A stretch of 64,000 nt of DNA, from the NCBI GenBank assembly GCA_943788815.1, contig CALSRS010000001.1, positions 964,069 to 1,028,068 on the forward strand, given 5' to 3'. The notes under the pieces are model-generated. The model searched no databases. It saw only the letters and a list, made by a program, of their open reading frames with translations, and was not told where the DNA came from. Positions within the stretch are counted from its first letter, which is position 1, and each line of letters starts with the position of its first letter. This DNA comes from an uncultured Gammaproteobacteria bacterium (lineage in GTDB: Bacteria > Pseudomonadota > Gammaproteobacteria > Eutrophobiales > Eutrophobiaceae). Of the stretch, positions 27,031-35,693 are shown piece by piece. Both the position numbers and the translations under genes were made by a program.

Positions 27031-27810
27031 ATGTTAAAAAGGCACAGAATACAATTTCCAAAACAAGAAGCCGCCGATCTTAAACAGGACGAAACCTATT
27101 TCTACCTTCAAGGTTCTGGGGGACAACGTAAGATAAGATTTCATGATTACGATGAAATTTATCAAGTACAAGGTCTATACGAACAAATATTTTATGATCG
27201 CTTAAAGTGCACCTCTCCTGCTAAAGTCGCAACCATTCTTGAATCTGCCATAAAACAATCTGAAGATAACTTTTCCGAGTTACGCGTGCTGGATCTGGGT
27301 GCAGGTAACGGCATGATGGGTGAGGAACTAAAAAGACATGGTATATCTCGCTTGATAGGCGTGGATATTATTACGGAAGCTTATGAAGCCACCATTCGTG
27401 ACAGACCAGGCCTATACGATGCCTACTATGTCGAAGATTTCACTAAGTTAGATGAAGATACAAAAGAAGATATTGCTTCATGGCAGTGTGACTGCATGGT
27501 AACGGTAGCCGCATTGGGATTTGGCGATATACCGACCAAGGCATTCATTAATGCCTTTAATATCATCCAGACAGAGGGGTGGATCGGATTTAATATAAAA
27601 GAATCCTTCTTTGATATCAGCGATGAATCAGGGTTCTCAAAAACGATTCGGGAATTAATTTTCTCAAAATATCTTGATGTCTATCATATAGAACGATATA
27701 GACACAGGTTATCTATTGAAGGCATACCACTTTATTACTTCGCTATTGCAGGCAGGAAAAAAGCTGATGTGCCAGATGAATTTTTAGAATCCAAAGGTTT
27801 ACTGAACTAA
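27031..27810 (+). CDS. Class I SAM-dependent methyltransferase
   Basis: 259-residue cytoplasmic enzyme. Motif I is LRVLDLGAGNGMMGEELKRH at residues ~85-105; the acidic residue for the ribose (IGVDIITEA) and motif IV-like AALGFGDIPTKAF follow. The remainder has no sub-family clue, so the methyl acceptor is unknown. Ribosome site TAGGAG. It stands immediately before the tRNA-Arg-bounded island, with 46 bp to the tRNA fragment. Confidence 0.85.
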   Translation: MLKRHRIQFPKQEAADLKQDETYFYLQGSGGQRKIRFHDYDEIYQVQGLYEQIFYDRLKCTSPAKVATILESAIKQSEDNFSELRVLDLGAGNGMMGEELKRHGISRLIGVDIITEAYEATIRDRPGLYDAYYVEDFTKLDEDTKEDIASWQCDCMVTVAALGFGDIPTKAFINAFNIIQTEGWIGFNIKESFFDISDESGFSKTIRELIFSKYLDVYHIERYRHRLSIEGIPLYYFAIAGRKKADVPDEFLESKGLLN

Positions 27811-27856
27811 CAAGAATACTCAATAGGGCCAGAGTAAAAATATTCAAAACCAAATT

Positions 27857-27901
27857 TGGCGCGCCTGGCAGGACTCGAACCTGCAACCCTCGGGTTCGAA
27901 G
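27857..27901 (-). repeat. 3' fragment of tRNA-Arg, probable attachment site
   Basis: 45 bases repeat the 3' half of the intact tRNA-Arg at 28692-28768 in direct orientation with one mismatch (GGCAGG for AGCAGG in the acceptor/T-arm part), ending at the anticodon loop (GGGTTCGAAG), after which identity stops. That arrangement, an intact tRNA and a displaced 3' fragment ~0.8 kb away on its 3' side, is the classic footprint of site-specific integration. No integrase remains. Confidence 0.85.
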
Positions 27902-27961
27902 ATGCCCCCTGAGAATCCAGGTGCTTTATAAATCAACACCTTGCAACGCTCGCAAATCCTG

Positions 27962-28027
27962 AACGTAGCCACAACATAATCTAGACTAGTATGAATAAGT
28001 CACGATAAGTTACGAAATGGCTACGTT
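27962..28027. repeat. Inverted repeat in the tRNA-bounded island
   Basis: AACGTAGCCA (27962-27971) and TGGCTACGTT (28018-28027) are perfect 10-bp inverted arms with a 46-bp spacer. It lies in the ~240 bp between the tRNA fragment and the toxin-antitoxin pair. It could be an integrase arm site or a regulatory structure; I cannot decide. Confidence 0.6.
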
Positions 28028-28142
28028 ACAAAATGCGTATTTTCTCTGAATATACAGCCATTTATAGATCTGCATTAACAGTTAGGATTCATGAGAAAGA
28101 TTTACTATAATCTGCCATAGTCTCCACATGAAGGTAACCGCA

Positions 28143-28364
28143 ATGACAGAAGCAGCAAAAAAAATATTCCATGACGCTATGAATCTGCCCTCGATAGAAC
28201 GTGCCTCGTTGATCGAGGAATTGTTATCCAGTATGGATAAACCCGATTTTGAACTCGATAAGCTATGGGTAAAAGAAGCAGAGGATCGTTTGGCGGCATA
28301 TCGTCGAGGAGAAATAGAATCATTTCCTGCTAACGAAATATTCGCTGAACTTGGTCGGACTTGA
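28143..28364 (+). CDS. Addiction module antitoxin (TIGR02574-like)
   Basis: 73 residues from ATG 28143, which has AAGGT ahead and matches the family start MTEAAKKIFHDAMNL; an ATG five codons earlier (28128) is also possible. The core PSIERASLIEELLSSMD is the usual text of the short addiction-module component. The stop overlaps the toxin start by four bases (TTGA). It would bind and neutralise the next gene's product and repress the promoter. It lies within the tRNA-Arg-bounded island. Confidence 0.85.
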   Translation: MTEAAKKIFHDAMNLPSIERASLIEELLSSMDKPDFELDKLWVKEAEDRLAAYRRGEIESFPANEIFAELGRT

Positions 28365-28651
28365 ACGTCAGATTTCTCCGTCCAGCCCGCACAGAATTAC
28401 GGGGAGCGGTTGCATATTACGAAGACCAGAACGTTGGACTCGGAAAGCAATTCCGTGATGAGGTTTTTAAATCCGTAGAAAGAATCAAACAATACCCGAA
28501 CGCATGGACTCCATTAAGCGGGAATATACGTCGTTGTAGGACGCTACGGTTTCCGTATGGAATTATCTATGAAGCCACAGGTACCGAAATTTTAATACTT
28601 GCAATAGCACACATGCATCGCCGCTCAGACTATTGGCGTACCCACAAGTAA
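28361..28651 (+). CDS. RelE/ParE family toxin
   Basis: 96 residues. Family pattern: RFLRPARTELRGAVAYYEDQ at the N-terminus, LGKQFRDEVFKSVERI, RCRTLRFPYGIIYEATG and IAHMHRRSDYW at the C-terminus, as in ParE-type toxins (gyrase poison) or RelE (ribosome-dependent nuclease). The TTG start overlaps the antitoxin stop, so translation is coupled. Sequence alone does not tell whether the target is gyrase or the ribosome. Confidence 0.88.
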   Translation: MNVRFLRPARTELRGAVAYYEDQNVGLGKQFRDEVFKSVERIKQYPNAWTPLSGNIRRCRTLRFPYGIIYEATGTEILILAIAHMHRRSDYWRTHK

Positions 28652-28691
28652 TAGCGTTGATTAGTTGGAATACAGCACGATATTATTGAAT

Positions 28692-28768
28692 TGGCGCGCC
28701 TAGCAGGACTCGAACCTGCAACCCTCGGGTTCGAAGCCCGATACTCTATCCAGTTGAGCTACAGGCGC
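28692..28768 (-). tRNA. tRNA-Arg (anticodon TCG)
   Basis: 77 bases on the minus strand. Acceptor stem GCGCCTG pairs with TAGGCGC (last pair G-T), the D-arm has AGCTCAACTGGATAGAG, the anticodon stem TCGGG/CCCGA encloses the loop CTTCGAA, hence anticodon TCG, and the T-arm is GCAGGTTCGAGTCCTGC. CCA is encoded. Its 3' end borders the small toxin-antitoxin island. Confidence 0.95.
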
Positions 28769-28860
28769 AACAATGTTAATTAGTATATAAGATTCAATAA
28801 GTTATGCAATTGCTAATACATAAATTGACGTCATATCTTTATCAAACTTAATGTATAGTT

Positions 28861-28891
28861 TACTTTACATTTTGTAAAATATACTTTACAT
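28861..28891. promoter_or_regulatory. Repeated operator ahead of the XRE gene
   Basis: TACTTTACAT occurs twice (28861-28870 and 28882-28891), 21 bp apart, two helical turns. The first copy is part of a palindrome TTTAC-ATTTT-GTAAA (28864-28878). The second ends eight bases before the XRE ATG. This fits autoregulation by the XRE protein. Confidence 0.65.
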
Positions 28892-28899
28892 TTTTTTCT

Positions 28900-29133
28900 A
28901 TGACGAATCCTAACTCTGGTTTGAGAATCTCAAACAATATCCATGTTAAGCGGGCTGAACGTAAGCTCACCCAGCAGGCATTAGCCGATGCCCTTAATGT
29001 CACACGTGCAACCATCCATGCCATAGAGAAAGGAAATTATAACCCTTCCCTGGTCTTGGCATTCAAACTTTCACGTTTTTTTGATACGGATATTCATTCA
29101 ATCTTTTTTGTGGAGAATGAAAATGAAAAATAA
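28900..29133 (+). CDS. XRE-family helix-turn-helix regulator
   Basis: 77-residue DNA-binding protein with one HTH_3 domain: RKLTQQALADALNVTRATIH and AIEKGNYNPSLVLAFKLSRF. Such short regulators are often paired with a membrane protein of unknown role, as is the case here: the next start lies inside this gene. The upstream repeats are probably its binding sites. Confidence 0.9.
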   Translation: MTNPNSGLRISNNIHVKRAERKLTQQALADALNVTRATIHAIEKGNYNPSLVLAFKLSRFFDTDIHSIFFVENENEK

Positions 29134-29722
29134 CTATTTAAAATATTTTATTAACTATGTCCTGTATGCATCACCCCTCATTATATTCTTGATTGTATGG
29201 GCGGGTATTATGCATTTTGATGAATCCCCGCCTTCTTCTTCCACTACATCATTATTATATAACGCGCTGGGGATCCATGGTGCCTTCTGGATACTCTGCG
29301 CAGTCATACTGTCTTTTTGTCTGGTAATGTCAAAAGAACTCCGGCAAGAATTATTGGTAAAGTTGGCCAGAATAAAAGAAAGGGATGAAAGAGAATCTCA
29401 AATTGCAGGCGGAACCAGTAAAGCCGTTTTTTTATCCTCGACGGCTTTGCTGATTTTTTTATTATTGACGTCGGCCATTGATGTGACGATTTCAAAAAAA
29501 TCAGAAGAAATATTAAGTGAAGGAGAAAAGTCAGGGACACTAAGTGTTGGTCTTGGACTGGATGTGATCGACCATGAAGCCATCGTCAGTCATAAAGAAG
29601 GATATGAGATGTATTTTCAGTTTATCGATATCCCTATCACTAAATCCGGGTTAATACTGTTACTGCTCATATGGAACATCAGTAGCTACCAGTATTTTGC
29701 AAGGACGCAGTATAAAGAATGA
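29123..29722 (+). CDS. Four-helix membrane protein paired with the XRE regulator
   Basis: 199 residues. Four hydrophobic segments: around LYASPLIIFLIVWAG, GAFWILCAVILSFCLV, FLSSTALLIFLLLTSAI and SGLILLLLIWNISSYQY. A charged cytoplasmic loop (RIKERDERESQIAGG) lies between helices 2 and 3, reminiscent of DUF2178-like partner proteins. I choose ATG 29123 with GGAG seven bases ahead; it overlaps the regulator gene by 11 bases. Function unknown. Confidence 0.75.
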   Translation: MKNNYLKYFINYVLYASPLIIFLIVWAGIMHFDESPPSSSTTSLLYNALGIHGAFWILCAVILSFCLVMSKELRQELLVKLARIKERDERESQIAGGTSKAVFLSSTALLIFLLLTSAIDVTISKKSEEILSEGEKSGTLSVGLGLDVIDHEAIVSHKEGYEMYFQFIDIPITKSGLILLLLIWNISSYQYFARTQYKE

Positions 29723-29944
29723 GTCTGTTTGAATAGATTCTGATTTAGATGATCCACCTGGAAATATTCAAATTTATGGACTTTCCTATCTTTCTCCTTG
29801 CATTAACTCATTGTTTTCAATGCCTTATTTATTCCTCACTTGATAATTTCTTCCTGATGTTAAGTTGAGATAAACTTTTGTTTGCTAACATTGAAATGTC
29901 AGGGATATGACATCTCATTTATAACTTAAAACACGGGGGACGGA

Positions 29945-31753
29945 ATGAAATTGTATAGTAAATTTACCATCTTTATCTTATCAATCAGCCTGATTTCCCA
30001 ACCAGTCATTGCTCAGGAAATGACCATAGCTGAGTTAAAACAAAGGGCAGCGGAACGCAACGCTATCTATGCGCCCTGGGACCCGGCGGATTTAGACACG
30101 CGACGTAAAGAAGTGGGGCTGATTGGACCAGGTCCTCAAAATGACTACCCCCCGGCCCGTTTTCCTGATTATCTTATAAAGCCTAATACCATAGATGAGA
30201 TGATGCCCCAGGCTATGGCGGCTGTTGCCCAGAAAGGTGGGCGTACACCGCTGGGTCTGGCAGACCCCGGTGATGTCGTATTAATCGTCATACCATGGAA
30301 TGCTGATCCCTTGATTCAACAGGCGATCCAACAGGCATTTGCAACTCGCAAGGTAGAAGCCAGGATCATCTTTGAAAATGATCTCGTGAATATCCCCAAA
30401 GAAGATATGCAGGCACTTGCGGATGCCAAGGCGTTGTTCAAGGCTGGTGACGGTCAACAGGAATCCTCTGCCTTTTTGGAACGCCTCGGTGCCTTTCCTG
30501 ACTTTAATGTTTACAAGGAATTTGTCAGGAAGACAGATCCTGTCTACTACCACGCCACCTGGCCGGAACTGAAATACCCTAACGAAAAGACGGCTGAACT
30601 TGACAGAAATTACTGGACCGCCACACCCAATGCAGTAATCGCTTACCTGGACGAACATCCTGAAGTGGACAAGGTTTTTTACCAAACAGGAGGGCGGACC
30701 AACGCAAAATCATCCCTTAAACATCAGGGGGCAAAGTTTATTGGCAACTACACTTATGTGAACCATTATGATCTGATGAGCAAGGTCCCCAACGTACCTG
30801 CGGACGTGTGGCGAATGTTGGAAGGCAAGATCATTGACCCTCTTGCATTTAGTGATCGATATGAAATCTCAGATCCTGAAGGCACGGTTATGTGGGGTGA
30901 TGTCACCCCGGATGAAGCCCGTAGCTGGGGTGATGGTTCATACCAGCAGGGACATCTATATATGTTACCCAGCCAGGCCAGCGGTCGTTATCCGTATTCG
31001 AGAATTAATTACCCAGCCATTGGTGATAACTGGATTGTTCCAAAACAGACCCGTACTCATGGTATCGTCGCGTCGACCAATAGCCACGCAACCAATCATG
31101 CCAGGATAGAGGTCCATCTCAAGGATGGCTACATCGATTCAATCAAGGGTGGCGGCCTGTACGGTGACGGGATGCGGGTTTCTATGCAGTACCCCAATAT
31201 TAATACCGCTTTGTGGCCATTTCAGACCAAGCCAGGTTTCTGGTGGTTATACGAAGCGGGCACCGGGACAAACCCAAAATATTTCAAGCATCCCGCTGAG
31301 ATACTGACAGGACAAAACTTGTCTGAACGCAATGCCGGCGGGGTGATTCACTGGTCGTTTGGGACTGAGATACAGAATGGTCCGGAGCCGGGTAATACCA
31401 TGATGTCACCCAAGTCGATTGATTTCGCAAAACAACATGATCTGCCAGTGGGACACGGTATGCATCACCATTCATTAATGCCTACCTTTCAAATCCGGTT
31501 AAGAGACACTGGAAACTGGATAACACTGATTGAGCATGGGATAGTGCAGACCTATACTGATCCTGAAGTTCGAGCCCTGGCCTCGCGGTATGGGAATCCT
31601 GATGAGTTACTCAGACGTGACTGGATCCCGGAATTACCTGGTATTACCGTCCCCGGAAACTATAACGAGGACTATGCTTCCGATCCTGGTAGTTACTGGA
31701 TAAACTGGGCGAATAGTATCCAGGATGGGACGAATCAATATCTTGGGAAGTAA
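29945..31753 (+). CDS. Exported M29-like protein, paralogue 1 of the ABC locus
   Basis: 602 residues, signal peptide ~1-24 (ends near VIAQ). Closely related along its full length to 35694-37511. I recognise no named family, but the C-terminal half resembles thermophilic metallopeptidases (M29): YEAGTGTNPKYFKHPAEI with Glu437, GGVIHWSFG with His469, then HGMHHHSLMPT with His507 and His509, like the E...H...HxD metal site of M29, with the last Asp replaced by His. Residues ~310-330 (YEISDPEGTVMW) also fit. It probably acts in the periplasm or outer envelope. It starts the locus; ribosome site GGGGGACGG. Confidence 0.6.
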   Translation: MKLYSKFTIFILSISLISQPVIAQEMTIAELKQRAAERNAIYAPWDPADLDTRRKEVGLIGPGPQNDYPPARFPDYLIKPNTIDEMMPQAMAAVAQKGGRTPLGLADPGDVVLIVIPWNADPLIQQAIQQAFATRKVEARIIFENDLVNIPKEDMQALADAKALFKAGDGQQESSAFLERLGAFPDFNVYKEFVRKTDPVYYHATWPELKYPNEKTAELDRNYWTATPNAVIAYLDEHPEVDKVFYQTGGRTNAKSSLKHQGAKFIGNYTYVNHYDLMSKVPNVPADVWRMLEGKIIDPLAFSDRYEISDPEGTVMWGDVTPDEARSWGDGSYQQGHLYMLPSQASGRYPYSRINYPAIGDNWIVPKQTRTHGIVASTNSHATNHARIEVHLKDGYIDSIKGGGLYGDGMRVSMQYPNINTALWPFQTKPGFWWLYEAGTGTNPKYFKHPAEILTGQNLSERNAGGVIHWSFGTEIQNGPEPGNTMMSPKSIDFAKQHDLPVGHGMHHHSLMPTFQIRLRDTGNWITLIEHGIVQTYTDPEVRALASRYGNPDELLRRDWIPELPGITVPGNYNEDYASDPGSYWINWANSIQDGTNQYLGK

Positions 31754-31763
31754 GATGTTTTGT

Positions 31764-31910
31764 ATGGACAGGATTAACAAGATTTACAGGATTTTCATCA
31801 TTATTAATCTAATCATTTGCCGTTAAAATTGATTAGAAAATTGGCTCATGATGTATCAATAGAAGAATAATTAATATTCTTGTCAATCTTGTAAATCCTG
31901 TCTAATAATT
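31764..31910. repeat. Inverted pair of the dispersed repeat (copies 2 and 3)
   Basis: GACAGGATTAACAAGATTTA plus CAGGATT at 31768-31794 and its reverse-complement relative around 31876-31902 (CTTGTCAATCTTGTAAATCC plus TGTC) can form a long stem with a ~80-base loop. It lies between paralogue 1 and the permease gene and could act as a processing site or weak terminator. Confidence 0.65.
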
Positions 31911-31932
31911 AAAATTAATAGGGAGAAGTAAG

Positions 31933-34905
31933 CTGAGTAGTCACAGCCTTTATCTTGCGAGAATCCTGGGCAAGCGTTCATTTGCGGTTTTTGCCCTGGT
32001 CACATTTTTAATCGTATCGATCCTGGCGTCGGTCAATATTGCTTCACGGTTTGCCCTGAAGAGATACGTTGAAGACCAGCTTGACCGAATTGCCTGGGAT
32101 ATTTCTGGTTACCAAACTGGAGACGTGTTGGCGATACCAGAAGTTACCTCTGCCTTAAGACAAACCGACGGTATCAGTGACCACAACAACCTATTATTCC
32201 TCAGGAATTCCATGACCACTGAGGATATTGCATATATAGATGGTCAACCTATCAAGATGCCCTGGTTGTCATTACTGACGACCAACGATACCTCTGTTTT
32301 ACCGTTAAGCATACGCCCCCTCGAAGGCAAGGCCGTGCTTGTTCTGGTTGGAACCAAAGCCCAGATGGGAAATGCCTATGCAGAACTGCAAAACCGTAAG
32401 CTATTTGAACTAAAGATCGAAAATGAACATTCTGGTGAGGAAGACCATCATGAAGACGAGATCGTAACCGATGACCACCATACGGTCAGTTTTGATGTCT
32501 TTGATCTTGAGCTTGAACGCACCATCCGCATTGAACGTAAGGATCTGAATCGTTGGTTCCTGGAACAAACCAGTTCACCGTCATTGATCCCTGAAATTGG
32601 AGCGATCCTAGTGACACCCTATGATGAAGATATTATTTCTTCATTTGATGAATTGGCAAGGGGCATAGTCACCCAGCATGCCCATGATGATATCCATGAG
32701 GAAGCAGGAAATTATTTCCCCGACATCATTCACCTGTTAAAGGTGGATAGCGACCGATTGGTCTCCGGTTGGGACATCAAAGGCTCCTTGACCAGGTTAA
32801 ATGAATTACAAGCCAGGCTGGAAACCAATACCTTTGCGATTGGTCCTCGTGTCTTCATCGATAATTCCATCAAAGTTCTGCTCGAGAGGATGAACGAAAC
32901 AGCACAGAAGGTAGGACTGATTAGCCTCTTGATTGCCCTGCCCTTGATCTGGGTCGGCTGGATACTCATGGCAAACCTGACAGGCATGTTACTACTGAAT
33001 GAACGCAGAAAATTTGGATTAATGCGTCTAAGGGGTGTCCCCGGCAAAGTCATGGGACGCGCCTTACAACTATCTATAGGTTCCGGGGCGCTATTGGGGG
33101 GAGTTATCGGTGCACTGGTGGGAACCTTACTACCTATCTTCTTTTATGAAGGTGGCATGTTACCCATCAAGACGATACTGGTTGTCCAGCAACCTTACAT
33201 CCTGCTGACATTTATTATTATTGGTATGGGCGTCGCGCTTGCTGTTAGTCGGAAACTGGTTAACTATGCCTCTCGAATTTCACCCCTTGAGGCCTCTGGT
33301 AGAGTGGTGGATTCTGAATCCAAGCAAGCCAACGTCAAATTTGGTTTTTTGGGTTTCATGTCACTATTACTGGGAAGCTATAAAATTTTTGGCTGGATAT
33401 TCAGCTATTCCATCGCCGCCAATTCAGAATCTAAATGGCTGGTGAGTTTTGATCAGATACTGGACTTCGCGGGCTTCCCGCTATTCGTTTACGGACTGGT
33501 CACTTTCCTGGTGTCACGGAAAACCCTCATGAACCATGTGTTGAAATTGATTATCACAGTGATAGGTGGATCACTACGACACCTGACTCTAAAACATATC
33601 GCAACACGACCGCAACGGGTCGCCGGTTTTTTGCTCATCGTTGCCATGATGACTACCATCGGGCTTTATCCCACCGTCATGACGGCGGTGTTTGATAATA
33701 AGATTGAACGCGGGACCCGAGTACAGGTTGGTTCGGATATTCAGCTGACATTAAATGCATCAGATATTGTCAGCAACGAACTGCTGGCCAGTGGTGGCGT
33801 TGGTGAACAATATCGCGCCATTCAACAAGAAATACCGTCACTGATAGAGGCCATGGGAAATGCTGAGGGTGTCAGCAAGGTGACCTGGACACTGTTTGAA
33901 GGTGTCTCCGATGGTGTTTATATGCCGGGTTATGGATTTAATGGATTGCCGCTGTATTTCATTCCTGATGCAGATGAATATATGAATGCGGTGTACTCTG
34001 AAGAGTCCCTTTCTCAGCAAGGTCAGTTTTCTGAATTAATGACTGGGCTAGCTGATGGCAATGTGGTGATGTCCCCTGCCGTTGCTGAATTTACTAAAAA
34101 GATGCCCGGGGAATCCACCATACTCGGCAGGCAGACTAATGGTACTGATATGGTCAATGCCACTGTGGGTGGCGGCGTTTGGTACTTACCCGGCAGCCCT
34201 TTGGTATCGGTTACAGACCGCGAGTCGTTTGATACCGCAAGAGTGGACTATGTGAATTACCTGTTCTCCAATAATGCCTACATGGCGGTTGATCCTAACC
34301 AATCCTCTTTAAATGACCTGGATGTCCTCATATCCGGTGTCCAGTTTGCCATAGATGTGACACCTGGCTTTGACCCATATGAAGTTAGTCAAAATGTAAT
34401 TCGCTCATTGCCCATAGAGCCGTCAACCATACGCACCTTCAATGAAGAGATCAGCAAGATAGGCAGTGACATGTATATTTTTCTGGCCAGACAGAACGTA
34501 CAGATTTATTTGTTTGGCGGATTGTTGCTGGCGATTATTGGCATATTATCTGTCGCCTATACCAATTACATGGAAGACCGGCGTACCCTGGGTCTGCTAC
34601 GCATACGCGGCGCCAGCCCCAAACACATGCTACGGTTTTTCGGTTCCGGGATCTTTGCACCGTCTTACATCGGACTTGTTCTGGGAATAATGGTATCTCT
34701 GATTGTAGGTTATGGAATTACCAACCTGGTCTGGGAATTACGTGAAGTAAAAAATATTCTGTTATATCTGGTGACCCGCATCGATGTCTCGCAGCTGACA
34801 TTCATCATTGGACTGGTTTTGTTTGGCATCATCACCACTGTTGGAATCGTGTTTAGTCGATGGGTATTTTACAAATCTGTTCGTGAAGGCCTAAGTGATA
34901 ATTAA
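31933..34905 (+). CDS. FtsX-type ABC transporter permease with probable CTG start
   Basis: 990 residues if started at CTG 31933, which has GGGAGA six bases ahead. No ATG, GTG or TTG occurs in frame between the previous stop (31906) and GTG 32125, and the added 64 residues contain the first membrane helix (FAVFALVTFLIVSILASVN), needed for the family. Ten or so helices: 1, then three at ~336-440, more at ~480-600 and three at the C-terminus. Two large outside domains; the first has a His/Asp-rich loop (EEDHHEDEIVTDDHH). The family exports lipids, lipoproteins or peptides or acts as a mechanotransducer. Confidence 0.78.
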   Translation: MSSHSLYLARILGKRSFAVFALVTFLIVSILASVNIASRFALKRYVEDQLDRIAWDISGYQTGDVLAIPEVTSALRQTDGISDHNNLLFLRNSMTTEDIAYIDGQPIKMPWLSLLTTNDTSVLPLSIRPLEGKAVLVLVGTKAQMGNAYAELQNRKLFELKIENEHSGEEDHHEDEIVTDDHHTVSFDVFDLELERTIRIERKDLNRWFLEQTSSPSLIPEIGAILVTPYDEDIISSFDELARGIVTQHAHDDIHEEAGNYFPDIIHLLKVDSDRLVSGWDIKGSLTRLNELQARLETNTFAIGPRVFIDNSIKVLLERMNETAQKVGLISLLIALPLIWVGWILMANLTGMLLLNERRKFGLMRLRGVPGKVMGRALQLSIGSGALLGGVIGALVGTLLPIFFYEGGMLPIKTILVVQQPYILLTFIIIGMGVALAVSRKLVNYASRISPLEASGRVVDSESKQANVKFGFLGFMSLLLGSYKIFGWIFSYSIAANSESKWLVSFDQILDFAGFPLFVYGLVTFLVSRKTLMNHVLKLIITVIGGSLRHLTLKHIATRPQRVAGFLLIVAMMTTIGLYPTVMTAVFDNKIERGTRVQVGSDIQLTLNASDIVSNELLASGGVGEQYRAIQQEIPSLIEAMGNAEGVSKVTWTLFEGVSDGVYMPGYGFNGLPLYFIPDADEYMNAVYSEESLSQQGQFSELMTGLADGNVVMSPAVAEFTKKMPGESTILGRQTNGTDMVNATVGGGVWYLPGSPLVSVTDRESFDTARVDYVNYLFSNNAYMAVDPNQSSLNDLDVLISGVQFAIDVTPGFDPYEVSQNVIRSLPIEPSTIRTFNEEISKIGSDMYIFLARQNVQIYLFGGLLLAIIGILSVAYTNYMEDRRTLGLLRIRGASPKHMLRFFGSGIFAPSYIGLVLGIMVSLIVGYGITNLVWELREVKNILLYLVTRIDVSQLTFIIGLVLFGIITTVGIVFSRWVFYKSVREGLSDN

Positions 34906-34938
34906 TATTTAATATAAAAATATTCAGGAAGAAATTAA

Positions 34939-35637
34939 ATGAGTGAATCTGAAATAATGATTAAGGTAGATAAAGTCATAAAAAAATATAACACCGCAGC
35001 TGGTGAGGTCCAGGCATTGAAAGAAATCTCCTGGGAAATCAATCGTGGTGAAGCCATCGCCATCATGGGGCCCAGTGGATGCGGTAAAACCACATTGCTT
35101 AACCTGATGGGTTCCATGGATCATGCCACCAATGGCAAGATAATTGTAGATGATCAAGACGTCACGCGTATGAGTGAACGCGAAGCAGAATTGTACCGGC
35201 TCAAAAAGGTCGGGTTTATCTTTCAGTTTTTTAACCTGGTGCCTTCGTTGACTGCAATAGAAAACCTTGAATTACCGATGATACTGGCTGATATTCCCAA
35301 AGATGAACGATTAAAAAAGGCCCAGGAGTTACTTGATGCCGTGGGGCTAGGTGAAAAAGGTCATAAACGTCCCGAAGAACTCAGTGGTGGTGAGCAACAA
35401 CGTGTCGCTATCTGCCTTGCCCTGGTCAATGATCCGGATCTCATACTTGCAGACGAACCCACGGGGAATCTCGACGTCGCAAATATGGAAGTTATTACTA
35501 ATTTGCTCATCTCACTTGCAAAAGAACAGGGAAAGACCGTCATAGTCGCCACCCATGATCAAAAAATGGCAGATACTTTTCCCCATACTTACCGAATGCG
35601 CGATGGCAAGTTTGAATCACAAGTGCTCAACCAATAA
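34939..35637 (+). CDS. ABC transporter ATP-binding protein (LolD/MacB type)
   Basis: 232-residue ATPase with Walker A GPSGCGKTT, Q-loop FQFFNLVPSL, signature LSGGEQQR, Walker B LILADEPTGNLD and H-loop ATHDQ. This subfamily partners FtsX-like permeases for lipoprotein sorting, macrolide or peptide export. ATG 34939 has AGGAAG ahead. It follows the permease by 33 bp; no membrane-fusion protein gene is present in the locus. Confidence 0.95.
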   Translation: MSESEIMIKVDKVIKKYNTAAGEVQALKEISWEINRGEAIAIMGPSGCGKTTLLNLMGSMDHATNGKIIVDDQDVTRMSEREAELYRLKKVGFIFQFFNLVPSLTAIENLELPMILADIPKDERLKKAQELLDAVGLGEKGHKRPEELSGGEQQRVAICLALVNDPDLILADEPTGNLDVANMEVITNLLISLAKEQGKTVIVATHDQKMADTFPHTYRMRDGKFESQVLNQ

Positions 35638-35693
35638 GATTACTTTAACAACTTTTTTGAATAGCCAAATTAATCACCCTGAGGTCAGATAAC

